Part shown: piece by piece, positions 5,633 through 13,969 of the stretch
Position numbering within the stretch: position 1 is the stretch's first letter
Layout of the letters: the number at the start of each line of letters is the position of its first letter
DNA from: Thermoleophilia bacterium
GTDB lineage: Bacteria; Actinomycetota; Thermoleophilia; Gaiellales; Gaiellaceae
NCBI GenBank assembly: GCA_023382435.1
Contig: JAHDVS010000031.1
Span: forward strand, 1-33,556
DNA: 33,556 nucleotides
Reading direction: 5' to 3'
The notes under the pieces: generated by a model
What the model saw: only the letters and a program-made list of their open reading frames with translations
The model's database searches: none
Told to the model about the DNA's origin: nothing
Position numbers and translations under genes: made by a program

Positions 5633-6897
5633 TGGCAAAGCGCACGAACATCCGGCGTCGCGGCCGGTCGTGGGTCGCGTACTACCGCGTCGACGGGCGG
5701 CAAGTCTGGCGGTCGTTTCCGACGCGCGAGCAGGCGGAGCTGCACCTCGCGCAGGCCCAGGTTGAGAGGGCTCGCGGCGAGCTTCGAGCGCCGGCCCGAG
5801 TCACGTTCGGCGAGGCGCTCGACGAGTGGCTCCGCCACGGCGAGTTCGAGCGGGGACTCAAGCCCTCGACGATCAGGGACTACCGGTCGTGCCTGGAGCG
5901 GTGGCTCCGTCCGGCGTTCGGCGAGCTTCGGCTCGACGCTGTCACGGCCTCGATGATCGAGCGGTGGCGCGCGGAGGCGATGGCCCGGGCGAAGAAGGAC
6001 GAGAGGCTTCCACGGCGCCAGGCCGACAAGCTGATCGCGATCCTCCACGGCGTCTTCGAGCGGGCCCGGAAAGCGTACGGCTTCCCGCGGAACCCAGCCG
6101 ACGATATCGAGCGCTTGAAGGTCAGCTACTCGGGCCGCTTCGACTTCTACTCGCCGGAGGAGGTGTGGGCGCTCGTCCGGGCCGCCGCATCGGAGCAGGA
6201 CGGCGCCATCTTCCTGACCGCAGCGTTCACCGGGCTCCGGCGCGGCGAGCTCCTCGCCCTTCGCGTCCGGGATCTCGACTTCGCAGCGGAGGCGATCCGG
6301 GTAGAGGGAAGCATCGACATCACGGGCGAGCGCGGCACCCCGAAGTCCGGTCGTACGCGAAGCGTGCCGATGGTGCCCGAGGTCGCGCAGACGCTCGCCA
6401 GGCTGCTCACGCGGGAGCAGCACACCGGTGGCGACGACCCCGTGTTCGTCGGCGAGTCCGGCGGATACCTCGACGGGTCCGCGCTCCGCCGCCGCTTCAA
6501 GATCGCTCAGACCCGAGCGAAGCTCAGGCCGCTCCGGCTCCACGATATGCGCCACACGTTCGGGAGCCTCGCCGCGAGGAAGGCGGAGAGCGGCCGCGAG
6601 CTCCAGGAATGGATGGGCCACGCCGACCTGAAGACGACGGCGCGTTACACACACTACCGGTCTCGCGGCGGTGAGGCCGCCCGGCTGGCCGAAGCGTTCA
6701 CGCTCGGCAAGCCCCGACAGGCCGAAGGAGACGGAGCCCGTGGAGGTCGCCACCCACTGATGCCTGCAAGCGGACTGCAAGCATTCGCCCTTCGCACGGA
6801 CGCAGCCGGGTTCCGCCCGAACGCCGGCCGTGAGGGCGTTTCCCCTGCTCGCGTTGCGTTTCGGCGGAACCCGGCGGAACGCGATGACGGCCCTTGA
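5632..6897 (+). CDS. int: Tyrosine recombinase / phage integrase
   Basis: A 421-aa site-specific recombinase that joins the element to the chromosome at tRNA-Gly. An N-terminal arm-binding domain (RRRGRSWVAYYRVDGRQVWR) is followed by a SAM-like core-binding domain (about residues 55-150) and the catalytic domain. Catalytic residues visible are R203 (TGLRRGEL), H304 and R307 (LHDMRHTF), H330 (MGHADLKTT) and nucleophile Y339. The start ATG has AGGGGGA upstream. The last about 60 residues lie past the conserved domain and have unusual composition. In this stretch the DNA carries the 21-bp repeat and another inverted repeat, so it probably doubles as att-arm DNA. The stop is only a few bases from the tRNA fragment, the usual int-att layout. 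Confidence 0.95.
   Translation: MAKRTNIRRRGRSWVAYYRVDGRQVWRSFPTREQAELHLAQAQVERARGELRAPARVTFGEALDEWLRHGEFERGLKPSTIRDYRSCLERWLRPAFGELRLDAVTASMIERWRAEAMARAKKDERLPRRQADKLIAILHGVFERARKAYGFPRNPADDIERLKVSYSGRFDFYSPEEVWALVRAAASEQDGAIFLTAAFTGLRRGELLALRVRDLDFAAEAIRVEGSIDITGERGTPKSGRTRSVPMVPEVAQTLARLLTREQHTGGDDPVFVGESGGYLDGSALRRRFKIAQTRAKLRPLRLHDMRHTFGSLAARKAESGRELQEWMGHADLKTTARYTHYRSRGGEAARLAEAFTLGKPRQAEGDGARGGRHPLMPASGLQAFALRTDAAGFRPNAGREGVSPARVAFRRNPAERDDGP
6762..6782. repeat. 21-bp repeat, right copy (exact inverse of 1446-1466)
   Basis: Exact reverse complement of the sequence at 1446-1466. It lies in the unconserved tail of the integrase gene, about 120 bases before the attR core, and contains two direct heptamers CTGCAAG-CGGA-CTGCAAG. 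Position and structure fit an integrase or excisionase arm-binding site; this role is inferred. Confidence 0.7.
6806..6874. repeat. 12-bp inverted repeat between integrase tail and attR
   Basis: CCGGGTTCCGCC at 6806-6817 faces GGCGGAACCCGG at 6863-6874, with GGCGGAAC repeated once more at 6873-6880. It lies within 30-95 bases of the attR core and may belong to the arm region used by integrase or host factors. Confidence 0.55.
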
Positions 6898-6901
6898 CGG
6901 C

Positions 6902-6943
6902 TTGCCATGCAGAAGGTCGAGGGTTCGAGTCCCTTCATCCGCT
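6902..6943 (+). other. attR: 3' half of tRNA-Gly(GCC)
   Basis: The bases follow tRNA numbering from the anticodon loop to the discriminator: loop TTGCCAT (6902-6908, anticodon GCC), 3' anticodon stem (6909-6913), variable loop of 5, T arm GAGGG-TTCGAGT-CCCTT (6919-6935), acceptor CATCCGC (6936-6942) and discriminator T. The 5' half is missing: upstream DNA does not pair with the anticodon or acceptor stems. This is the usual remnant left when an element integrates in the anticodon loop and restores the tRNA at its other end. The CCA end is not encoded. Confidence 0.88.
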
Positions 6944-6950
6944 CCTCGAG

Positions 6951-6974
6951 AAAGCCCCGCTCAGGCGGGGCTTT
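6951..6974. terminator. Bidirectional hairpin terminator
   Basis: AAAGCCCCGC (6951-6960), loop TCAG, then GCGGGGCTTT (6965-6974): a perfect 10-bp stem. It ends the tRNA-Gly transcript on the plus strand and overlaps the amidase stop codon on the minus strand, so it can end both. Confidence 0.88.
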
Positions 6975-8412
6975 CTGTCACCCGGCCCTCTTGCCGCGGA
7001 TCGATCGGTAGGAGAGAAGCCAGGCCCACCGCCTCCTCGAAGGCAGCCGCTGCCGCGAGCAGATCGGCGTCGCAGCGTGGACGGCCGACCAGCTGGAGCC
7101 CGACGGGTCGCCCGTCGGAGGTGAAGCCGCAGGGAACCGAGATCGCAGGGCACGATGTGAGCGTGATCGCGGAGGTCACGCGTAGCCACTCGACGTAGTT
7201 GTGAAAGACGGTTCCCTCGAGCTCGCGGATCCAGCGGGTCTCGACGGGGAACGGCGCCACGCAGGCGGCGGGGCACGCGAGCAGGTCGTAGCGCTCGAAG
7301 AACGCGGCCACGCGGTGGTAGATCGCCCCGCGGGCGCGTTCGGCCCGGCCGACCTCCTCGGGCTTCAACCGCAGGCCCGCCTCCACGTTCCAGACGATGT
7401 CGGGCTTCAGGCGATCGCGCATCGTCTCGTAGAGGGGCCCGAGGTCCGCGACGAAACCGGCGGCGCGCAGGGTCTGGAAGGTCTCCGGGGCATCACCCAG
7501 ATCAGGGCAAGCCTCTTCGACAGCGGCGCCGAGATCGGCGAAGCGGGCGGCGGCCGCGGCGCACAGCCCGCGCACCTCGGGATCGACCGGAGAGATGCCG
7601 AGATCGGGGCTGAACGCCACTCGGCGGGGAGCGCGCCGGCTTGCCGCGGCGGCCGCGAACGGCTCCGCCGGCGCCGGCAACGACAACGGGTCGGCCGGGT
7701 GGCGGCCAGCCATGGCGTCGAGCATCAGCCCGACGTCGGCGACCGTCCGGGCCATCGGGCCGGCCACCGAGAGCGTGTCGAACGGCAGCTCACGCGGGCC
7801 CGTCGCGACGTACCCCGGGCTCGGACGCAGGCCGACGACGGAACAGAAGCTCGCCGGCGTGCGCAGGCTGCCCCCGAGATCGGAGCCGGTGGCCAGCCAG
7901 GCCTGGCCCGTCGCGAGCGCGGCCGCGGACCCCCCGGAGGAGCCGCCGCAGGTGAGCGCGGTGTTCCACGGGTTGCGTGTCTCGCCGAGGACCTCGTTGA
8001 ACGTGTTTGCCCCGGCGCCGAACTCGGGCGTGTTCGACTTCGCAAGCACGATCGCCCCGTTCGCCTCGAGCCGCTCGACCAGGAGGCTCGAGCGCTCCGG
8101 CACGTGATCTGCGTAGATCGGCGAGCCGTAGGTCGTGCGCACGCCCGCCACATCCTCGAGGTCCTTGACCGCGATCGGCAGTCCGGCGAGCCAGCTCGGC
8201 CCCGGGGCGTCCGGAGGTTCGGCCATCAGCCGGCGGGCACGCTCCCGGGCACGCTCGGGGCAGAGCGTCGGCAGCGCGTTGAGCTGCCCGTCCGTGGCCG
8301 CGACCCGGCCGAGCGCGGCATCGATCAGCTCGAGAGGCGACAGCTCACCGTCGCGCAGGAGCCTCACGGCCTCCCGCGCGGGCAGGGAGATCGGGTCGGA
8401 GGACGCGACCAC
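6961..8412 (-). CDS. Amidase, amidase-signature family
   Basis: A 483-aa hydrolase of the GatA/amidase-signature superfamily that cleaves amide bonds of an unidentified substrate. The Ser-cisSer-Lys triad is present: Lys in GLPIAVKDLEDV, cis-Ser in CGGSSGGSAAALA, nucleophile Ser in GSDLGGSLRTPA. There is no GatB/GatC gene nearby, so a stand-alone amidase is more likely than the tRNA-amidating enzyme. Start GTG at 8412 has a TAGGCT box 9 bases upstream and no Shine-Dalgarno, fitting a leaderless or near-leaderless message. Divergent from the tryptophanase-family gene with 63 bases between them. The stop lies inside the terminator hairpin. Confidence 0.9.
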   Translation of the reverse strand: MVASSDPISLPAREAVRLLRDGELSPLELIDAALGRVAATDGQLNALPTLCPERARERARRLMAEPPDAPGPSWLAGLPIAVKDLEDVAGVRTTYGSPIYADHVPERSSLLVERLEANGAIVLAKSNTPEFGAGANTFNEVLGETRNPWNTALTCGGSSGGSAAALATGQAWLATGSDLGGSLRTPASFCSVVGLRPSPGYVATGPRELPFDTLSVAGPMARTVADVGLMLDAMAGRHPADPLSLPAPAEPFAAAAASRRAPRRVAFSPDLGISPVDPEVRGLCAAAAARFADLGAAVEEACPDLGDAPETFQTLRAAGFVADLGPLYETMRDRLKPDIVWNVEAGLRLKPEEVGRAERARGAIYHRVAAFFERYDLLACPAACVAPFPVETRWIRELEGTVFHNYVEWLRVTSAITLTSCPAISVPCGFTSDGRPVGLQLVGRPRCDADLLAAAAAFEEAVGLASLLPIDPRQEGRVTESPA

Positions 8413-8421
8413 TGGCCCGCC

Positions 8422-8467
8422 AGCCTACCGATGCGCGCCTCACCGCTTTCTGGCGGCCGCGTAGACT
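8422..8467. promoter_or_regulatory. Divergent -10 boxes of amidase and lyase genes
   Basis: On the minus strand TAGGCT (8427-8422) lies 9 bases before the amidase GTG. On the plus strand TAGACT (8462-8467) lies 8 bases before the lyase GTG. Neither gene shows a good Shine-Dalgarno, so both messages may start at or very near the start codon. No clear -35 boxes. Confidence 0.5.
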
Positions 8468-8475
8468 CCGGCCGG

Positions 8476-9852
8476 GTGGAGTTCCACACCGTGATCGAGC
8501 CGTTCCGGATCCACTCGGTCGAGCCGTTGCGACTGACCACGGTGGAGGAGCGGCAGCGGGCGATCCGCGAGGCCGGCTACAACCTCTTCAACCTCCACGC
8601 CGCCGACGTCCTGATCGACTTCCTGACCGACTCGGGCACCGGCGCCATGTCGCGCGACCAGTGGGCGGGGATCCAGAGGGGCGACGAGAGCTACGCGGGC
8701 TCGCCGTCGTGGTTCGCGTTCCTCGCCGCCGTCCAGGAGCTGTTCCCGTTTCGCCACGTGATCCCGACCCACCAGGGACGAGCGGCCGAGAAGATCCTCT
8801 TCTCGGTGATCGGGGGGCCAGGGAAGGCGATTCCGAACAACACGCACTTCGACACGACCCGCGCGAACGTGGAGTTCACCGGGGCCGAGGCGATCGACCT
8901 CGTCGTGCCGGAGGGCCGCGAACCCGCCGCGCTGCACCCGTTCAAGGGCAACATGGACCTGGCCGCCCTGGACGCCTTCCTGGCAGCACGCGAGACCGGG
9001 ACCGTGCCGGCGGTGATGGTGACGATCACGAACAACTCGGGGGGAGGCCAGCCGGTCTCGCTCGAGAACCTCCGCGGCGTGCGGGCGCTCTGCGACCGCT
9101 ACGGCATCCCGCTCTACCTCGACGCCTGCCGTTTCGCTGAGAACGCCTGGTTCATCCGCGAGCGGGAGCCCGGCCAGGAGGGGCGGGCGGTCGCCGACAT
9201 CGTGCGGGAGCTGGCCTCGCTCGCCGACGGGATGACGATGAGCGCGAAGAAGGACCCGCTCGCGAACATCGGCGGCTGGCTCGCCCTCGACGACGACGAG
9301 CTCGCGGAGCGTTGCCGCAACGTGCTCATCCTCACCGAGGGGTTCCCCACCTACGGCGGCCTCGCCGGGCGCGACCTCGAGGCGATCGCGCAGGGGCTGC
9401 GCGAGGCGGTCGACCACGACTACCTGCGCTACAGAGTCCGATCGACCGCCTACCTCGGCGAGGGCCTCGCCCGCTCGGGGTTGCCCATGGTGCAGCCCTA
9501 CGGCGGCCACGCCGTCTACGTCGACGCGCGGGCGCTGCTCCCGCACATCCCACCGCTCGAGTACCCGGGCCAGGCGCTCGCGGTGGCGCTTTACGAGACG
9601 GGCGGGATCCGCGGCTGCGAGATCGGCACGGTCATGTTCGGCCGCCGCCCCGACGGGAGCGAGGAGCCGGCCGCGATGGACCTCGTGCGGCTCGCCGTGC
9701 CGCGGCGCACCTACACGCAGAGCCACGTCGACTACGTGGTCGAGGTGTGCGCTGCGGTCGCGGCCCGGGCCGGGGAGCTGCGCGGCTTCCGCATCGCCTC
9801 GCAACCCCCCGTCCTGCGCCACTTCACGGCTCGCTTCGAGCCTCTCTCCTGA
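8476..9852 (+). CDS. Tryptophanase / tyrosine phenol-lyase family beta-eliminating lyase
   Basis: A 458-aa PLP enzyme (fold type I) that splits an aromatic amino acid, giving pyruvate and ammonia. Its close colinearity with TnaA is visible throughout: EPFRIHSVEPLR, LTDSGTGAMS, PTHQGRAAEKI, FDTTRANVEF, ITNNSGGGQPVSL, the PLP-lysine region MSAKKDP (K258/K259), EGFPTYGGLAGRDLEAIA, PYGGHAVYVDA and LRHFTARFE at the end. Whether tryptophan or tyrosine is the substrate cannot be settled by eye. No tnaC leader or TnaB permease is nearby. Start GTG at 8476 lies 8 bases after TAGACT; an ATG at 8431 is in frame but upstream of that box. Confidence 0.88.
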   Translation: MEFHTVIEPFRIHSVEPLRLTTVEERQRAIREAGYNLFNLHAADVLIDFLTDSGTGAMSRDQWAGIQRGDESYAGSPSWFAFLAAVQELFPFRHVIPTHQGRAAEKILFSVIGGPGKAIPNNTHFDTTRANVEFTGAEAIDLVVPEGREPAALHPFKGNMDLAALDAFLAARETGTVPAVMVTITNNSGGGQPVSLENLRGVRALCDRYGIPLYLDACRFAENAWFIREREPGQEGRAVADIVRELASLADGMTMSAKKDPLANIGGWLALDDDELAERCRNVLILTEGFPTYGGLAGRDLEAIAQGLREAVDHDYLRYRVRSTAYLGEGLARSGLPMVQPYGGHAVYVDARALLPHIPPLEYPGQALAVALYETGGIRGCEIGTVMFGRRPDGSEEPAAMDLVRLAVPRRTYTQSHVDYVVEVCAAVAARAGELRGFRIASQPPVLRHFTARFEPLS

Positions 9853-9855
9853 CGG

Positions 9856-11412
9856 TCAGCCCTCCCCGTGCTTGCGCTGCCACGCGCGCCACGTGAGCGC
9901 CCAGCGCTCCGGGTCGTTGTGCGGCTCCGGGTCCATGTAGTGGACGGTGCTCCGGTGCGGTGAGCTGCGGACGAGCTCCGGCTCCTCCCGCGCCTCCTTC
10001 GCGACCCGCGCGAGGATCGCCGCGTACGTGTCGAGGTCGGCGCGAGACACGGTCTCCGCCGGCTCGAGCGTCATCGGCTCCGCCACGATCCACGGCTCGT
10101 GGCTCGGGAAGTACTGGCTGACGCCGAAGTCCACCGTTCGCCGGGCGACGTCGAGCGTCGAGAGGCCCGTCTCCTGCTGCAGCCGCTCGAGGCTGTAGCG
10201 GATCTGCTCGAGCCGCCGGTCTGAGTTGCCCTCGGCGAACGAGATCTCGATGCCCGGGATCTCGGCGACCTTCTTCGCCAGATAGTTGTTGTTGAGAACG
10301 GCCACCTCGGCGACCTCGCGCAGCCCCTCCCCGCCCAGAGCGAGCACCCAGGCGTACGAGCGCACGACCGTCGCCGGCACGCCGTGGAAGGCCCGCAGCT
10401 TGCCGACCGAGTCGGGCCGGTCGTAGTCGAGGTAGAAGCGCCCGCTCGCCCCGTCCCGCTCGACCATCGGCGCCGGCAGGAAGCGCGCGAGCTCCCCGGT
10501 CACGCCGGAGGCCCCGACCGGCATCCCCATCGAGCAGTGCGGCGAGGAGAACGTCTTGTGCAGGTTGAACTGACACAGGTCGAAGCCGGCGTCGCGAGCG
10601 CGCGTGATCCCGAACAGCCCGTTCGCGTTCGCCTGGTCGTAGTGGCAGAGGCCGCCGGCGTCATGGACGATCTCGACGATCTCGTCGATGTGGGGGTTGA
10701 AGATCCCCGTGTCCTCCGGGTTCGTGATCATCAGTCCGGCCGTCCGCTCGGAGACCGCCGCCCTGATCGCGTCGACGTCCGGGTAGCCGCGCTCGCCCGC
10801 GTAGACCGTCACGACCTTGAAGCCGGCGGTGGCCGGGCCCGCCCCGTCGCAGGGATGCGAGAAGATCGTGGTCAAGATCTCGTCGCGTTGCGACTCGCCG
10901 CGGGCGGCGTGGTAGGCGCGCATCATCAGCGCGTTCGCGTACACGGCCTGCGAGCCGCCGCCCGGTTGGAACGTGAACCGCTCCATCCCGGAGACCTCGC
11001 AGAGCGTCCGCTCGAAGCGCCACATCGCCTCGAGGATCCCCTGCAGCGTCTCGTCGTCCTGGAGGGGGTGCAGGTCTGCGACCTTGTGGGAGCGGATCAG
11101 CTCCTCGTTCACTTTCGGGCTGTATTTCATCGTGCACGTGCCAAGCCCGAGGTGGATGTTGACGTCGTTGCCGAGCGTCTCCTGGGAGAGACGCAGGTAG
11201 TGGCGCAGCACCTGCGGCTGCGAGAGCTCGGGCAGCCCCGGCGGCGCCGAGCGTCGCAGCTCTCCGGGAAGGGCGGAGGAGGCGTCGCCGGCGAGGGCCG
11301 CGATCTCAGGCTCGACCGTGGGCGGCAGGAGACCGCGCTCGCCCGGGCTCGTCTGCTCGTGGAGGATCGGCTCGTTCCAGCTCGCCTGGTGGAATGGCCG
11401 CAGCCGGGTCAT
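9856..11412 (-). CDS. gcvPB: Glycine dehydrogenase (decarboxylating) subunit 2
   Basis: A 518-aa PLP subunit of the P-protein of the glycine cleavage system. With GcvPA it decarboxylates glycine and passes the aminomethyl group to lipoyl-GcvH. Typical motifs: NIHLGLGTCTMKYSPKVNEE near the N-terminus, PLQDDETLQGILE, FQPGGGSQAVYAN, the PLP lysine in NLHKTFSSPHC, and HYMDPEPHNDPERWA near the C-terminus. The ATG at 11412 overlaps the gcvPA stop (ATGA), so the pair is translationally coupled. Neither gcvT nor gcvH is nearby. Confidence 0.96.
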   Translation of the reverse strand: MTRLRPFHQASWNEPILHEQTSPGERGLLPPTVEPEIAALAGDASSALPGELRRSAPPGLPELSQPQVLRHYLRLSQETLGNDVNIHLGLGTCTMKYSPKVNEELIRSHKVADLHPLQDDETLQGILEAMWRFERTLCEVSGMERFTFQPGGGSQAVYANALMMRAYHAARGESQRDEILTTIFSHPCDGAGPATAGFKVVTVYAGERGYPDVDAIRAAVSERTAGLMITNPEDTGIFNPHIDEIVEIVHDAGGLCHYDQANANGLFGITRARDAGFDLCQFNLHKTFSSPHCSMGMPVGASGVTGELARFLPAPMVERDGASGRFYLDYDRPDSVGKLRAFHGVPATVVRSYAWVLALGGEGLREVAEVAVLNNNYLAKKVAEIPGIEISFAEGNSDRRLEQIRYSLERLQQETGLSTLDVARRTVDFGVSQYFPSHEPWIVAEPMTLEPAETVSRADLDTYAAILARVAKEAREEPELVRSSPHRSTVHYMDPEPHNDPERWALTWRAWQRKHGEG

Positions 11413-12794
11413 GCGATCACCTCCGAGAGCGTCTCGACCAGACGGTCGATGTCGGGCTTCGTGTGAACTTCGGTCACGCAGTAGAGGGCGCTCTGGCCGA
11501 GCTGCGGGTACGCGGCGGAGAGGTCGACGCCGCCGTGGATGCCCCGATCGAGCAGCGTCCGGTTGACCTCGGCGACGGTCTTGCCGGTCCCGTCGAAGCG
11601 GACGACGAGCTCCTTGAAGAACGGGCCCGAGAGCGCGGGCGCCTCGACGCCGGGGAGTTCCCCGAGCTTCGCCGCCGCGTAGCGCGCCCGCTGCGTGATC
11701 CCCTCCCCCAGCTCGGCCAAGCCGCGGGGCCCGAGCAGGGCGAGGTAGACGCCGGCCACGATCAGCCACAGGTTCTGGGTCGTGCCGGCGTACTCGCTCG
11801 AGTCGCCGCGGGTGACGTAGGACATGCGCTCCCACACGACCTCTCCGAAGCCCCACTCACCCTGGCTCGTCTTCGCGAGGCCGATCAGGAACGTCGGGCA
11901 CTCGGCGATGAACCGCTCCTCGTCGGGCATCGCGACGAACCCGGCGAGGCCGCCGCCGAAGCCCATGTGGATGCCGAGCGGCTGCAACTCCCCGCAGACG
12001 AGATCGGCGCCGTAGCGGGGGGGCGCCTCGAGCACGCCGAGCGAGATCGGGTCGACGCCGACGACCGCGAGCGCTCCGGCCTCGTGGGCCAGCTCGGCGA
12101 TTCGCGCCGACCGCGTCTCGATCGTGCCGAGATACCCGGGGTTCTCGACGTAGACGGCGGCCGTGTCGCTGTCGAGCAGGGAGCGCAGTGCCTCGAGGTC
12201 GAGCAGACCCGAGCCCGGCTCGAAGGGCACCTCGACGACATCGAGCGACGCGTCGCAGTAGCCGTGGATCACGGAGCGGCGCTCGGGAGCCACGGACTCC
12301 GGCACGAGCACCTTGCCGCGGCCGGTCAGACGGCCTGCCATCGAGAGCGCGGTCGCGGCCGCGGTGCCCCAGTCGTACGTGGGCTGGCTGACCGCGTCGA
12401 GCTCGACCAGATCGCCGAGCATGCTCGCCCCCTCGAAGAGGGCCTGCATCTTGCCGTGGTCGGAGTAGGTCTCGCCGTAGTAGGCGGTCAGGAACTCCCC
12501 CCGGCTCGCGATCTCGTCGCAGACCGCCGGGACGTAGTGGGGCCAGCAGCCGCCGCCGAGGAAGCTCAGGGTCTCCTTGCAGCTTCGGTTGGTGTCGAGC
12601 AGCCCTTCCAGGTGGCGGCGCAGGTTCGCCTCCGAGGCCAGCGGCGGTGGCAGGTCGAGCGGCCGGTCGAGGCGCAGCCGCGCGGGGATCGCCCCGTACA
12701 GCTCCTCGATACTGGCCGCACCGATCTCGCGCAGCATCTCCTCCTTGATCCGCGGCACCGAGTTCGGGATGTACGGATGGGCCGTGTAGGGCAT
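11409..12794 (-). CDS. gcvPA: Glycine dehydrogenase (decarboxylating) subunit 1
   Basis: A 461-aa first subunit of the split P-protein. Starts MPYTAHPYIPNS; other motifs are FLGGGCWPHYVPAVCDEI, GEFLTAYYGETYSDHGKMQ and YVENPGYLG. ATG at 12794 is preferred over GTG at 12800 because GAGGAG lies 9 bases before it. A TATGGT box at 12836-12831 suggests its own promoter, though the ATP-NAD-kinase-family gene ends only 47 bases upstream. Splitting P into two genes is common in Gram-positive and thermophilic lineages. Confidence 0.95.
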   Translation of the reverse strand: MPYTAHPYIPNSVPRIKEEMLREIGAASIEELYGAIPARLRLDRPLDLPPPLASEANLRRHLEGLLDTNRSCKETLSFLGGGCWPHYVPAVCDEIASRGEFLTAYYGETYSDHGKMQALFEGASMLGDLVELDAVSQPTYDWGTAAATALSMAGRLTGRGKVLVPESVAPERRSVIHGYCDASLDVVEVPFEPGSGLLDLEALRSLLDSDTAAVYVENPGYLGTIETRSARIAELAHEAGALAVVGVDPISLGVLEAPPRYGADLVCGELQPLGIHMGFGGGLAGFVAMPDEERFIAECPTFLIGLAKTSQGEWGFGEVVWERMSYVTRGDSSEYAGTTQNLWLIVAGVYLALLGPRGLAELGEGITQRARYAAAKLGELPGVEAPALSGPFFKELVVRFDGTGKTVAEVNRTLLDRGIHGGVDLSAAYPQLGQSALYCVTEVHTKPDIDRLVETLSEVIA

Positions 12795-12830
12795 GGGCAC
12801 ACGCTCCTCGCGTCGAGACGGGACACCACG

Positions 12831-12836
12831 ACCATA
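12831..12836 (-). promoter_or_regulatory. -10 box of gcvPA-gcvPB
   Basis: TATGGT on the minus strand, about 36 bases before the gcvPA ATG, leaving a short leader that contains the GAGGAG ribosome-binding site. No riboswitch-sized leader is present. Confidence 0.4.
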
Positions 12837-12841
12837 TCCCG

Positions 12842-13969
12842 CTAGGAGCTGACGCGGTAGACAACCTCTCGTCCCGGACCGGTGATCACCCTCCGGAAAC
12901 CGGAGAGCTCCGCGTCGAGCTCGGGGTCCCCTGTGTCGACGAGGAGGGGGCGCCCGCCGAGCGCGGCGAGCTTGGCCTCCGTCGCGACGACCACCACGTT
13001 CGCGGGTCCGCAGCGCCGCAGAACGCGCGCCGAGAGCTGCTGGTTGCCCCGTCCGAGCACGAAACCCTGGCCGCCCACCGGCGTCACCACCACCTTCGTC
13101 CCCGGCCCGGCCAGATCGAGCAGCGTGCGCTCGTCCGCGTCGATCGCGACGAGCCGGCCCCCGCGCACGGCGTCGATGCCGAGCAGCGTCTTCTCGAGCC
13201 CGAGCGCCGCCAGCACCGCGCGGGTGGTCGTCCCCGGGCCGACGAGGTAGAGCCCGTCGCCGAGCACCTCCCCGGCGACGTACCGGCCGAGCGCCTCCTG
13301 CGCGGCGCGCTCGGACGGGGCGCTGCGGGCCTTCCCACCCTGCACCCGCGAGGCGCTCGCCGGGACGCGGAGGTAGCCGTGCAGCCGCGCCGAGACGACG
13401 CCCTCGCGCAGCGCGGCCTCGTCGACGTCCATCACCTCGCCCTCCCCGACTGCCCCGTTGCCGCGCAGGAACCGCAGCGCGACCTCGCCGGCACCGCGGG
13501 GGTTGACCGCGAACACGGCGGAGTGCATCTTCACACCCGCCGGGATCCCGAGCGCGGGGACGCGATCGCCGATCGCCCGGAGCACGTCGACGGCGGTTCC
13601 GTCCCCGCCCGCGAACAGGAGCAGGTCGACCCCCGCGTCGGCCATCGCCGCCGCGGCCGCGCGCGTGTCGGCGGCCGTCGTCGCCTCCCCGATCGTGCCG
13701 ACCACGACCGGGTCGAAGCCGCGGGCGCGTGCCTCGCGCTCGCCCATCTCCCCGGGCGCGGCGAGGAGCTCGAGCCCGTCGCCGTCGGACGCGAGCACCT
13801 CCAGCGCCTGCTCGGCGCGACCCGGCGAGACCTGTTCGGCGCCGCGCTCGCGAGCCAGAGCGACGAGCACGGGATCGTCGCTGCCCTTGAGCGCCGCCCG
13901 GCCGCCCACGCCGGCGACGGGGTTGACGACGAGCCCGACGCGGCGGGCGGCCCGCTCAGCCTCCGGCAT
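12842..13969 (-). CDS. ATP-NAD kinase family protein
   Basis: A 375-aa protein with an NAD-kinase-like fold. It opens with RRVGLVVNPVAGVGGRAALK, and the nucleotide-binding GGDGT motif is in LFAGGDGTAVDVLRAIG, followed by GIPAGVKMHSAVFAVNP. It matches the AcoX/PpnK-related group of long ATP-NAD-kinase-like proteins rather than the classic 290-residue NadK; the physiological substrate is uncertain. Start ATG at 13969 overlaps the end of the RNase H-like gene by 14 bases. A longer upstream extension of the frame is just the shadow of that gene. Confidence 0.8.
   Translation of the reverse strand: MPEAERAARRVGLVVNPVAGVGGRAALKGSDDPVLVALARERGAEQVSPGRAEQALEVLASDGDGLELLAAPGEMGEREARARGFDPVVVGTIGEATTAADTRAAAAAMADAGVDLLLFAGGDGTAVDVLRAIGDRVPALGIPAGVKMHSAVFAVNPRGAGEVALRFLRGNGAVGEGEVMDVDEAALREGVVSARLHGYLRVPASASRVQGGKARSAPSERAAQEALGRYVAGEVLGDGLYLVGPGTTTRAVLAALGLEKTLLGIDAVRGGRLVAIDADERTLLDLAGPGTKVVVTPVGGQGFVLGRGNQQLSARVLRRCGPANVVVVATEAKLAALGGRPLLVDTGDPELDAELSGFRRVITGPGREVVYRVSS

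Larger units (their letters stand above)
1..6943. mobile_element. Right part of an integrated phage-like/satellite-like element
   Basis: The block holds a P4-type primase, an excisionase-like HTH protein, terminase small and large subunits, unknown small proteins, a second HTH protein and a tyrosine integrase. It ends exactly at a partial tRNA-Gly, as expected for an element inserted in a tRNA gene with its integrase next to the att site. Chromosomal housekeeping genes start directly after the tRNA terminator. Between the terminase and the integrase there is no portal, capsid, protease or tail gene, so this part cannot build a particle by itself. It may be a satellite that borrows a helper's capsid, or a decayed prophage. 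The left boundary is outside the window, so structural genes could still lie there. Confidence 0.85.

Noticed and set aside
5413-6780. 455-codon minus-strand frame over the integrase
   Set aside because: Antisense shadow of a gene with all catalytic residues; no domain recognisable.
7201-8475. Upstream extension of the lyase frame to an 883-codon protein
   Set aside because: The extension is antisense to the amidase and low complexity; family homology begins at 8476.
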